A DNA stretch of 64,000 nucleotides from Mesostigma viride (taxonomy: Eukaryota; Streptophyta; Mesostigmatophyceae; Mesostigmatales; Mesostigmataceae): assembly GCA_009746045.1 (NCBI GenBank), contig RPFO01001288.1, positions 21,788 to 85,787 on the forward strand, read 5' to 3'. The first letter of the stretch is position 1, and each line of letters starts with the position of its first letter. Made by a program: the position numbers and the translations under genes. The notes under the pieces were generated by a model. That model saw only the letters and a program-made list of their open reading frames with translations. It was not told where the DNA came from and searched no databases. This document shows, piece after piece, positions 35,201 to 43,332 of this stretch.

Positions 35201-37761
35201 CAGGCGAGCGTGGTACCGGCGGAGGCCGCGCGAGAGAGGAGCGATGCATCCAAGGGTGCAACTCTTCGAGGTGGGGCCCCACCCCTGGCCCCATCCCCGC
35301 CCACGCCTGCACCCTCTCCACGCTCGTGCCTTGGCACCTGGCACTGCGTACGTGTTCATGGCAGGGGAAGGTTCCACAGCATGCCACGTGTTCACGGGAT
35401 GGAGAATGTCCATACTAGGTGTCCGTGTTCTGCCACCCGTCCCCACCGCGTGATGCGTGCAATGGGAAGGCCCCGCGTGTGAGACGGTACGGACCATCCC
35501 TGGGGGAAAGGCGAAGCTGCTCCACAAGGCCACCCCTTCCTTCACCAACATGGCACCACAAGGCCACCCCTCCATTCACCAAAATGGCACCATAAGGCCG
35601 CACTCCGTTGATCAGCGCGGTCCATTGATGGCGCAACAAGGAGCGAGCAGAGTGGATAGACTAAAACAGATCGGCATCGTGAGGAACCAAACGTGAGAGC
35701 GAGGTGTGAAACAAAGGAGAACAGGCCGCATGGCCCCATTACCGTCTACATCGTCTACTTGTACTCTATGGACTGGCAAAGATGCAACGCCAACCGCTAT
35801 CCAAAATTTCTCGATATCAAAGCTTCTAGATATCAGGATTTATAGATAGTAAGATATACAATTTATAAGATATATAATATATAGATATTGAGAAACTAGA
35901 AGTACGTAGATATCAAGATTTCTAGCTGTAAGATATTCTAGGTATCTAGCGCACGCAGCATTGTATGGGAAGGGCACGTACCTGTGTGGCCCGTGCGGCA
36001 GACAGAAGCTGAGACAGCAGCGGGCGGGCCAGGCACGTCAGGCACAAGCCACTCGCGATCTCAGCACACGGCCACTCGGCCAAGGACTCGCACAGTGCTG
36101 CGGCACCGACGGATGTCTCATCCTGCAATATATTAAATGCAAAACCCAAATTGAAATGCATTAAGACCACTAATTAATTAATTAATTAGGAACATAACTC
36201 CGTTGGGAGTATATGCATTAAGACCATGATCCATTTAATTAAATTTACAGATGATAAAATTGAGATAAGATTGTTGAAAGAAGACGGACGTCTTAACATG
36301 AGGTTCAAAGCCTTGATACGCTTTTGCTGGTGTCGCATCCGGAAAAGAGATGGCTTTCATTCGTCATGCTGATGGTCATGAGCTATTATGCCACCTTCAA
36401 GAAATCTTGCCCATCAGCAAAATGAATTTGTTGTCATCATCATCAAATTTCTGTCCAGGAGCTGCATTGCTGTCAAGGGAGTGCCACCCTGAAATTGCCA
36501 GCGAGCAAACTGCCAGTCAGGTTCAACCGCCCAGTTTTAGCAAAACAGTGAGTGACCAACAGCGCAAATTTATGAACACGTAAAAATTATGGATGAAGCG
36601 TTATTCAAGAACACGGTGCAAGAAAATGGAAGGGGAAGCGAAAGGGGGGCGGGCGGGCGGAATGGATTCAACCCGCTGCTGAAAAGAGGAATGTCGACAG
36701 AAAGCACCCATCACCAGGCTGCAGACTACCTGACAGGACTAACCCATGGAGAGAAGTACTAAAATACAGTACCCCGGTAAAGCCCAGCACCTTTCATGCC
36801 TCGTTCGTGACTTATTTAACGTCCAACAGTGTCTAGTCACCCTCTTAAAGCATCGTAAATCTCATCACGTGCAAACCAACCAGGTCATCATATATACCGG
36901 CTTGAGTACGTGCTATGGTTTTTGGTGGGAAAAACTAGCGGAATTCAGCTCCTCCAAGGAAAGACAGGAGGCATTTGGAGGAATGGGTGGCCAAGCACGT
37001 GACTGCTCGCATAACAGGTTATCGGTGGGTGCCCATGACAGATTTAGACAGCTCGCCATGTGGCTCTCTTACCATCCTGAAGATAACTGCACACCTTGAA
37101 CCCAGGTGAATAGCTTATCACTAGCACTGGAGCCCATAATAATTCTCGCCGCTCAGCATATCCCTGACGATAATTTACTTGCACATCTGACCTCAATTGA
37201 TGCCATGAAATAAAATGAACGAGCACAAACGGATTGCCCAGCAGGCAGTGAGAGGATGAAGGGTCCGGGGCATTTGATCACTATGATGGAATGACAAGTT
37301 CATGAATACGAGAGTAAAAGCTGGTGCCGCAGAACGCAGAAGGCAGAAGAGGATGCCTGAGCGTGGGGAACATGTCTGTGCATTCCTAAAGCGACGACGA
37401 AATCCTTACATGGAGCGGACAGCCAGAACGATTGAGTTCTAAAAACGAAAGGCATCTCAGATTCAAGCTCAATACGTACTGATGAAGCGAGCAGAACCTG
37501 AAGAGGGCAGCACATGGTCTCGATCGTTTTCGGCACGCTCAATGCTCGAAGGGCGGACTTGTCCAACTTAATGGCCGTGCATGCAGAGACGTATTGCTGC
37601 ATGGCTTTCAAGGCGTGACGCAGGACTGTCAGATCCTCTTGCCGCTCATGTGGAGTCAGCAAGCGAATGGCACTTGCCAGCCGCTGCGAAGTTAACTCTA
37701 TTTGGCGAACGCGGGCCATGTCGTGAGATGTCGCAGGCAGCGGACATGTCGATTTCCCCAT
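18630..37761 (-). CDS. Armadillo/HEAT-repeat protein with two BTB domains and BACK-like end (13 exons)
   Basis: My gene model has exons 37498-37761, 35982-36122, 34548-35337, 32988-33226, 30546-31501, 29961-30171, 28518-28930, 26099-26506, 25024-25120, 23533-24230, 21722-21892, 19453-20331 and 18630-18840. All introns are GT-AG and all 12 junctions keep frame, giving 5,478 nt and about 1,825 residues. Exons 2-8 encode amphipathic armadillo/HEAT-like helices. Exons 9-10 and 11-12 each encode a BTB domain, and exon 13 ends BACK-like. In plants, ARM-BTB proteins such as ARIA and ABAP1 bind transcription or replication factors, and BTB domains often dock to cullin-3 ubiquitin ligases. That role here is inference. 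Splice sites at the start of exon 3 and the ends of exons 9 and 12 were chosen among alternatives, and exons in the first intron could be missing. Confidence 0.7.
19298..19312. repeat. Poly-G run in the last intron
   Basis: An uninterrupted G run on the plus strand, C on the gene's sense strand, lies in the intron between exons 12 and 13. Confidence 0.9.
19453..21892 (-). CDS. Exons 11-12: second BTB domain split by an intron
   Basis: Exon 11 (21722-21892) carries LPAHRVVLSARSEYFRALFS, the strongest BTB signature in the window. Exon 12 (19453-20331) resumes with VSVPASSLAELAALRRYLYT and DEIRLSQ, the rest of the domain. The junction codon is completed exactly by the last two bases of exon 11 and the first of exon 12. 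Exon 12 then runs through about 250 disordered residues to AILLGATAGSLLLR. Confidence 0.8.
20345..20594. repeat. (GGTG)n tetranucleotide array
   Basis: About 60 units of GGGT with sparse GGGC, GAGT and GGAT variants. It starts only about 14 bp from the acceptor of exon 12. The long Gly/Trp/Val and Pro/Thr/His ORFs on both strands are artefacts of the repeat. Confidence 0.95.
20804..21023. repeat. (TGTTA)n pentanucleotide array
   Basis: About 43 nearly perfect TGTTA units with variant TGTGA units at the right end. It lies in the middle of the intron that splits the second BTB domain. Confidence 0.95.
21186..21615. repeat. (GGGA)n tetranucleotide array
   Basis: About 105 units with a few GGA and GGCA slips near 21,380-21,410 and 21,484-21,490. 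Third satellite in the same intron; its right end is about 107 bp from exon 11. Confidence 0.95.
21893..23532 (-). other. Intron 10 of the ARM-BTB gene
   Basis: It contains no supported gene. At about 23,345-23,455 the plus strand carries roughly seven degenerate copies of a 15-16-bp unit, CCCTCCACACAA, close to the donor of exon 10. Confidence 0.6.
23533..26506 (-). CDS. Exons 8-10: last helices and first BTB domain
   Basis: Exon 8 (26099-26506) encodes QAVLLVAALRAFVEVTAGGS and ends at a GTACGC donor that runs straight into the poly-C/G tract. Exon 9 (25024-25120) has RFGIYGRPSHLGQDMAWALQ, the helix that commonly precedes BTB in algal proteins. Exon 10 (23533-24230) has ADVRINLSDGTALSAHQGIL and later VRSEVFRPVLEYIYTGVATL, the two hallmark halves of a BTB fold. 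They are separated by a Gly/Arg-rich insertion. The exon 10 acceptor is preceded by a C16 run on the sense strand. Confidence 0.75.
24241..24256. repeat. Poly-G run forming a splice-acceptor pyrimidine tract
   Basis: A 16-base G run on the plus strand, C on the sense strand, directly precedes the CAG acceptor of exon 10 and is probably its pyrimidine tract. Confidence 0.85.
25497..25709. repeat. 20-bp minisatellite GAGAGCACTAGCACTACTTG
   Basis: About 11 units in intron 8. The left four carry CTACTTG and the right ones CTAATTG, so the variant spread as a block. Confidence 0.95.
25907..26090. repeat. Poly-C tract with interspersed G, about 184 bp
   Basis: More than 70 uninterrupted C, then C runs of 5-14 broken by single G. 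On the sense strand it is G-rich and begins six bases after the exon 8 donor dinucleotide. The Gly- and Pro-rich ORFs reading through it are artefacts. Confidence 0.95.
28518..33226 (-). CDS. Exons 4-7: armadillo-like helices
   Basis: Exon 4 (32988-33226) has WAPTLMLALAEELAAQVDRH. Exon 5 (30546-31501) begins after a pyrimidine-rich acceptor and has AAQALSSLLSSAELVGAVLA and a HVRQACWHAVARMCEHLASS helix, typical ARM/HEAT. It also has a 14-residue internal duplication (NKDASNSCALSKDASNSC). Exon 6 (29961-30171) has GALAAAARNVVADALEEG. Exon 7 (28518-28930) has AADALLMLLTSPDERVASKA. Phases are 1/0, 0/2, 2/0 and 0/2 across the junctions. Confidence 0.6.
29202..29233. repeat. Poly-C run, about 32 bp
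   Basis: A nearly pure C run on the plus strand within the intron between exons 6 and 7 (28,931-29,960). Nothing else recognisable is in that intron. Confidence 0.9.
32362..32605. repeat. (GAAT)n tetranucleotide array
   Basis: About 60 units of TGAA with scattered TGAG variants, in intron 4. The Phe-Ile-His-Ser ORFs on the minus strand are artefacts. Confidence 0.95.
33276..33490. repeat. ~33-bp minisatellite in intron 3
   Basis: Six or seven degenerate copies of GGGCATACACAAGTGGGCAA and a following TAGGCGCGTG, close to exon 4. Further left in the same intron (34,060-34,290) there are 14-17-bp copies of CTGCCCATTTAC and ACCTGTCAATTACC. Confidence 0.8.
34548..36122 (-). CDS. Exons 2-3: armadillo-like helices
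   Basis: Exon 2 (35982-36122, 47 codons) lies between a TTGCAG acceptor and a CAG/GTACGT donor and reads like an ARM helix pair (GAAALCESLAEWPCAEIASG). Exon 3 (34548-35337) carries ASLLSRAASAGTTLACLLGN, typical of ARM/HEAT repeats, and ends WADVLAAFCGPAW...AFCAG at a CAG/GTAAAT donor. The middle of exon 3 is Gly/Ala-rich and less certain. Confidence 0.55.
35515..35625. repeat. ~35-bp repeat in intron 2
   Basis: Three degenerate copies built on AAGGCCACCCCTCCATTCAC and AAAATGGCACCA. The remaining intron (35,640-35,980) is AT-rich around 35,800-35,945, with many AGATATC-like words. Confidence 0.65.
36156..36226 (-). mobile_element. 43-bp retroelement tail insertion with 14-bp target-site duplication
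   Basis: ATGCATTAAGACCA occurs at 36156-36169 and 36213-36226. Between them, on the minus strand, are the hairpin ACTCCCAACGGAGT and a (TAAT)n tail, identical in design to the 3' end of the ORF1 family element at 46,078-48,093. It is an extreme 5' truncation. It lies 34-104 bases upstream of exon 2, in the zone where branch point and pyrimidine tract should be. Confidence 0.85.
37498..37761 (-). CDS. Exon 1 of the ARM-BTB gene, with start codon
   Basis: ATG at 37761 starts MGKSTCPLPATSHDMARVRQ. The 88 codons that follow are helical (RLASAIRLLTPHERQEDLTV) and end at a CAG/GTTCTG donor in phase 0. An in-frame stop (RRFST then TAG) lies just upstream, so no longer start is available. Confidence 0.6.
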
Positions 37762-39124
37762 TGTACTAAGTAGAAAAGCGACGTGAGGGGGCCGACGCTT
37801 TGCGGCAGGAATAGGCTAGCTTCTCGAGATCAATCATATATACATCCTTCAGGTTGATTTCGCTATCGACCACGCTTCCGAGAGGCAACGCTTGTCGACA
37901 CGACAGGCTAGGTATGAAATCCAAACTACCTTCTCGGAATAATTTGCAAACAGCCTTACTTCCGGGAAAAAAACGCGCATGCATGGAGCCAGGTGACCTA
38001 GTCCATCTGGCATGCGCATCTTAATTTACCAATGACGCGTTCTGAGCCCACCCTTCACTCCAGGAGAAGTCCATAGCCAGGAGGGAAATCCCGCGCACCG
38101 GCAACAATATTGATAATTATTCACCTGAAGTCCCAAGACAGTGAAGACACGTGAACACGTGCACACCTGCACGGAGACCCAAAAGTGCTTTTTGCTGCTG
38201 CCGGACGCAACTACTGTAACGTGAGTCCAACAGACCGTTCGGGACTCTGGGGGTGTCAGAAATAAGGTGCGCATGCCTGCAGGCTGCAGATATGTACTGT
38301 ATTGCGTCTTGCGTGGGAGTTGGGACAGAAGTCAACAGTCACAGAACTGAAGTGAAGGCAGTAGTGTACTGTATCTTACAGCAGGTGTAATAAGATCCAA
38401 CGCTCCATACTCCACCCCCTACAGTATACTGTAACTTTTTTTACCTTTCGGATGGCCCCTTGGTTTCTGGCCATTTATCGTTTACGGTGCGGAATATCTC
38501 CAATGCCAATAGTCAACAGTAGAGATGGTATTCTAGAAGGGGTATTATAATTAGTTATTAGTATTATCTTACCAAGCAATTATCACCCTGCTTTCTCGGT
38601 AAAGGTTATTAGGCCGTCGGTAAAGGCATTGGCCATGGCATGGCCCATGGCCATTGCGCATGCGAAGTTTGAGGAAAACGGATTTGCTCGAGAAGTTATG
38701 TCCCTACGGTTATGCTATTTGCTGCGAAGCTCGAATATGCAACAGGTCGAATTCAGCATATATACTATACCCGCCCTCCCCGTTACTTCAACGTCAGGTT
38801 TGGAAAAATGGCGACGATGATGGCTTTGTACTCTTAGCCATGGTTCGTGGGTAAGCTAGTATCATCAGTCCACTATTTCTACCGTCAAGGCTTTCCCATT
38901 CGCTACTTATGGTTGCGTTGCACTTTCAATTGCATGCCAAAGTACCCTCACGGATATTAACTTGGCCTCAGTACGTCGACGCGCGACCGCAATTAGTTTT
39001 ATAGTATATCAAAGAGTCAACCAGCCAGTATATGTTCCTTTTGAAGCCTCACGGTTTTAATGAAGCCTGCTCTTGCGAGCACTTGCGGAGAGACTCTCAA
39101 GGCTGTATACACACGTCTTGACGA
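37762..39124. promoter_or_regulatory. Divergent intergenic region
   Basis: About 1.36 kb separates the start codons of the minus-strand ARM-BTB gene and the plus-strand DxD protein gene, so both promoters must lie here. A TATA-like CATATATACTATACC is at about 38,757 for the plus gene. Small inverted motifs (CTACAGTATACTGTAAC near 38,420, GGCCATGGCATGGCCCATGG near 38,630) are present. No other coding sequence is supported. Confidence 0.4.
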
Positions 39125-41071
39125 ATGACCGCTTGGCCTCCGCGATGGGCACTTAGCCCGCGCTGGTGGTTGTTCAGTGTCCAATGCTTAGCTCTCCTAT
39201 GCGGCGGAATGGATGAAGAACGAGGCGCCAGTTTACAACCGTTACTGTACATGGTCAACATCCCCGACGAAAAACACGGGACGCCGTGGATCCAGCGCGT
39301 CCTGGAGCCTAGGCGAGGGCAGGCGGATCTGCTTCTCGTGATCTACAGCGAAGGAGAGAAACAGTGCGGTCTATCTTGGGACACGGGGCCGGGGAAGCTC
39401 TACTGCGTCCGCATACCGAGCCGGACATTCACCAAGGGACGCAACATCATCGCGCGGGTAGCACACCGCATCGAAGCAGAGCGTGGCGCGGCCTATAACT
39501 ACTGGGTCGTGGCTGACTGGGACACCAGTCTTGGCTTCTCGTCCCCTGAACTGATGCCCCCTGGGGTTGACCCCTACGAGGCCTTTGAATCTGCTCTCAT
39601 TGCCTTGCAGTCTCCCGTCGTTGTCCCTGTGATTAACATTGCTCAGCTAAAGTTCAAAGCCATTTATGGCGCAGCTCGGACACGCCACCTGGCGTGCTCC
39701 GAGGTGCCCCAGCGGCACAGTACCGTGGCGTCCAAGAAAAGATTGTCATTTGTTCGTGCAAGCATAACACCCGGTGGAAATGCAACGGATTCTGGGGCTA
39801 GGGGTTCTCTCGCCCCACTTACGCGGTCTCGCCCGCCCCTGCTCACGTGCCAGCATGACGCGACAGCTGTCGTCTCGGGCATGGGCGCCCAGTCGAGCAA
39901 GCAGGGGGCGCCGCAGGTCCGCGGTGCATCACTCACTGGTAACGGCTGCCGGCTCAAGGGGGAGGGTCCCCGCTCGCAAGGAACCAACAAGACAAGGTTG
40001 AGTGCACAGGTGCGGTTGACCTGCCACACGCCCGTACTGATGAAGCCCAACGAGATGCTGGTGTACGTGCCGATAGTGACCGGCCCTGGTGGTCACTATG
40101 ACGGCCCTGGCAGGGACCTACCAGACGCTGACTCGACCGAGAATGCGACAGCTGGCGCGCAACTGCGCAATCGCACCCCTTCGCAGGAGGGGTCACCCTT
40201 GCCCAGCCTAGTAGGAGGTATGCAGCCACCCCAGCCAGGGCCCCTGGGTAATGCCTCCGGACAAGCATTGGGGAGTGGTGTCCCTAAGCAAGGCGCCGCC
40301 ACGCAAGGTAATGCCCCGAAGCAAGAGAACAATGTTGGTGGGTGGGGCGTGCCCCAGCAAGATGCCACACTAGGTGGTGCCCCTGGCAAGCAAGCCCCTG
40401 GGGGTGGTGCCATTAACAAAGACGCCGGCGGTGGTGTCCTCCAGCCAGACCCTGGGGGGGGTGCCCACAATCAAGACACTGGAGGCATTGTTGTGAATGG
40501 CGGTGTCCCCTCCGGCACTTCCTCTGGCGTTTCCCGTGACAGCTTCCCTGACCCTTCCCCAGCTGAGGGGGGCGTCGCCCCCCTCGGTGTTCCCCTCCGG
40601 CTCATCTCCGCTCGCAAAGTGGACTTTTGCTTCATGGCGCTCCACCGGTCCGCAGTGCCCATGCTGCTGCCGCTCCACAACCTGGACAACATCACCTGGT
40701 GGGGCTCCAACGAGTGCTGGTGGGCGGGCTTGGCCTGCTTTGATTACACCACGCTCGTCCTGCGCGATATCAGCGTGACCAACACGGTCCATTCCAAGAA
40801 CTACCGGTCGGGCTTCCTCTCCTACGCGGACCTGGTCCATGTGGTCCGGGAGCGCTACCGGGGGATTATCGAGGCGGGTGTCCTGAACGTCCATGATGTG
40901 TTCACGGAAGGCAAGGTTCCGGGCGAGGACTACAGGCCGCGGCCGAATCTGGATATTGCCATGGTGGATGGGGGATGGCAGGCAGCTAAGCATTTCCTGA
41001 CGTGCGAGAGGATCATGGGACCCGAGTTTGACGCGTTCGTGAGCAACGGGACGTGCGACTGGATGTGCTAA
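39125..41071 (+). CDS. Intronless secretory or Golgi protein with DxD motif, possible glycosyltransferase
   Basis: A single 648-residue ORF. Residues 10-28 are hydrophobic (WWLFSVQCLALLCGG), a signal peptide or type II anchor. Residues 40-220 look like a conserved domain with YNYWVVADWDTSLGF at 124-138; DWD fits the metal-binding DxD of GT-A glycosyltransferases. Residues of about 225-490 are low-complexity, Gly/Pro/Gln-rich and contain several NxS/T sites. Residues of about 497-648 form a second conserved-looking domain (FCFMALHRSAVPMLLPLH, FDYTTLVLRDISVTNT, MVDGGWQAAKHF) ending NGTCDWMC. The family is not recognised, and glycosyltransferase is inference from the DxD context and topology. 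Confidence 0.75.
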   Translation: MTAWPPRWALSPRWWLFSVQCLALLCGGMDEERGASLQPLLYMVNIPDEKHGTPWIQRVLEPRRGQADLLLVIYSEGEKQCGLSWDTGPGKLYCVRIPSRTFTKGRNIIARVAHRIEAERGAAYNYWVVADWDTSLGFSSPELMPPGVDPYEAFESALIALQSPVVVPVINIAQLKFKAIYGAARTRHLACSEVPQRHSTVASKKRLSFVRASITPGGNATDSGARGSLAPLTRSRPPLLTCQHDATAVVSGMGAQSSKQGAPQVRGASLTGNGCRLKGEGPRSQGTNKTRLSAQVRLTCHTPVLMKPNEMLVYVPIVTGPGGHYDGPGRDLPDADSTENATAGAQLRNRTPSQEGSPLPSLVGGMQPPQPGPLGNASGQALGSGVPKQGAATQGNAPKQENNVGGWGVPQQDATLGGAPGKQAPGGGAINKDAGGGVLQPDPGGGAHNQDTGGIVVNGGVPSGTSSGVSRDSFPDPSPAEGGVAPLGVPLRLISARKVDFCFMALHRSAVPMLLPLHNLDNITWWGSNECWWAGLACFDYTTLVLRDISVTNTVHSKNYRSGFLSYADLVHVVRERYRGIIEAGVLNVHDVFTEGKVPGEDYRPRPNLDIAMVDGGWQAAKHFLTCERIMGPEFDAFVSNGTCDWMC

Positions 41072-41375
41072 GGCTGGGGGTGTGCTAAGCTGCTTTAGAG
41101 CTCATCGCTGCGTCATGGAGCACGCAACGTGGATCGGAGTTAATTTCTTGCTTACTCATCCTCGATGGAGTGGACAACTGTGGGGATGGGTGGAGGAGAG
41201 ATCTAATCATGATGGCCCTGCATGACGGCAGGCCTGCTCAAGTTATTTTTTTAGAATCCAGGTCCTCGCACACAATTCAGGTCAAGCTGCGTTGGTTTTC
41301 CTACCGAGTTTATAATCCCAGCTGTGCTTGCATGCTCGTTGAGTCAAGGGGCGAGCAGAACCTGGACAGTAAATG

Positions 41376-41380
41376 TGTAA
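41376..41380 (+). terminator. Candidate polyadenylation signal TGTAA
   Basis: TGTAA lies about 305 bp after the stop of the DxD gene. This pentamer is the usual polyadenylation signal of chlorophyte algae. Confidence 0.4.
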
Positions 41381-41945
41381 TGCGTGATGCGTTGAACATT
41401 AGTAAATTTTACTGTCATAACTTTGGTTTATATAGGACTCGTTGTAACTTTGGTATATATGATATTTATGGTCCCAAATCATCAGCCACGAGCCACAATC
41501 GGACATCCATGGCTGATGGCGGAGCTCAGAACTTTTGCACCTGAGCCCCAAATTCAGTCAGATCACTTGCAACCGATGCGTCTTTTCAAGGCGCAGACTA
41601 CTATAAACGTTTACGGCTGTAATTAACGCAGTAGTTGTGACCAGCCGAAGCTAATTAATACGCAAATTAGCTCATGGCCAGCAAACGCACCATGACGCAG
41701 CGCAGCCTGGCTGCAGCGCTGAGCCCTGAAGCTACGTCTGAGGCTACGCCTCCCGGCCCAGAAGGCAGCGGTGCCACTACTCAAGCCTTAGTGGTTTATT
41801 CGGCTCCTCCTGCGGGGCCCCTCGCCTGAGCCCAAACGCAGTCGCCCTGAAGAACCGCGCTATCGGTCTATCCCCTTTTACCGTCGACGACGTGGGTTGG
41901 CACATCCCGGGGGCTATCCCCCCGGAAGCTTCCACCAACTGTCAA

Positions 41946-41994
41946 GGAGACAACCAGCGCAGGCCAGAAATCGGGAGAATCCGGACCATGGTAG
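41946..41994 (+). repeat. ~50-bp dispersed repeat, copy 3
   Basis: GGAGACAACCAGCGCAGGCC followed by AGAAATCGGGAGAATCCGGA and CCATGGTAG. With the inverted copy at 43,261-43,313 it brackets most of ORF1 copy C like terminal inverted repeats. Confidence 0.85.
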
Positions 41995-43260
41995 CCAACT
42001 GTGCACATCTTCTACGGGACCTACAACCTCGCTTTTGAAACTGCGCATTCATCTTCACCGCCATCAGCACCTCCATATGCCGGACCGCAGTCAGGTCCCC
42101 AGCGCTGCTGACTTCCTGCACCGCAGCGACCAGCCCCACCTTCACTCACATGCATGTCCGGCCCTCTGCTCCGCGGCCCTCCTCAGGAGCTCCGACAACG
42201 AGCTCTGGGGTCTCCCCGCCACCACCCCTCCCCCCACCAACCCCGCCGTGACCTCGGAAACCACCTTCCGCGCCCTCCTAAAGGAGCCTTCGAGAAGCAC
42301 GACCGGTCCCCTCGCTGCAGATGCGGTGGCAGCCATGGGAGGCACGCTGATCGACTGCCGAGCTTCCCGTCCTTTCGATTCACCACCACCGCCGCCACCG
42401 GCTCCGGCCAAGCTCCTCGCCTCCACTGGCACTACCGGGCCACCACCGACGCCATCACCGCCCAGCTCCTTAAGCTCGACAAGCGGCTCGAGGACCACGC
42501 CACTCGCCATCGAGTGCCTGCAAATTAAACTACTGCGGGCCTCACCGCCCAGGTGGTGAAGGACATTACCGCCGGCCAGGCCAGCCCCTGCTGGCCCGGC
42601 CAGCCGGCGATGCACCTCCTGCACCCAGCCAGACCTGGGCCGCCATGCACTGCAGACCCGTACCACCTGGATCCACCACCATATAATATGCTGCACACGG
42701 CTCAAGCAACAGACGCTCGACCTCCGCGAGGAGGCGGAGCTCGACAAGCGCAGCCGGCCACCACGTCGTCATCAGGCACTTCGACCAGCTGCCAGGTGAG
42801 CCACTTCGATTTCCTTGCCACGGCGTTTGAGAAAAACATCCTTGTCCCCATGGGTCTCACTGGTGAGGTCCGGCTGGAGGTCCGGCTCCGCCTTCCCCGC
42901 TCACGGGGCAAGGCTGGACCGCCCCCGCGCTGCGCCTCCTCACCTTTGAATACATGGCGGACAAGCTGCTAGTTCTCAAGGGCCGCAAGCGGCTCGTAGG
43001 GAGTACCTCCTACACGCTGGACGACGACTTGACCCTGCATGGCGCAGCAACAACGGCAAAGCGGGAGCTCTGCATGGCGGCCAACCGGCTACTATACCTC
43101 CAGCGCCCCGGCAGGCAGTCGGGAATCTTGAAGCCGGTTTATACAGGCGGGGTACGTCGGCCATCTAGCTACGTCGGCCACAACAAGCTACGGCAGGTGA
43201 GCCCCGCCCCAGCAACTCCCGCCTAGGGGGAATATATAGAAGAGAGCTACAGGCTCGGAG

Positions 43261-43313
43261 CTACCATGGTCCGGATTCTCCAGACTTTCTGGCCTGCCTT
43301 GGTTGGTTGTCTC
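43261..43313 (-). repeat. ~50-bp dispersed repeat, copy 4 (inverted)
   Basis: Read on the minus strand it is GAGACAACCAACCAAGGCAG, then GCCAGAAAGTCTGGAGAATC and CGGACCATGGTAG. It matches copies 1 and 3 apart from a small insertion. Confidence 0.85.
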
Positions 43314-43332
43314 ATTGATTAATTAATTAATA

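Larger units (their letters stand above)
41484..43332 (+). mobile_element. ORF1-family retroelement, copy C (decayed)
   Basis: The left part matches copy A: AGCCACGAGCCAC, then ATGGCTGATGGCGGAGCTCA, then the start region ATGACGCAGCGCAGCCTGGC. The protein-coding part is broken into several frames but keeps the C-terminal segment TVDDDLTL-like (YTLDDDLTLHGAATTAKREL, near 43,010-43,070). The 50-bp dispersed repeat lies inside it at 41,946 and inverted at 43,261. The copy ends at a (TAAT)n tract at about 43,318-43,332, which it shares with LINE copy 2 arriving from the other side. Confidence 0.7.
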
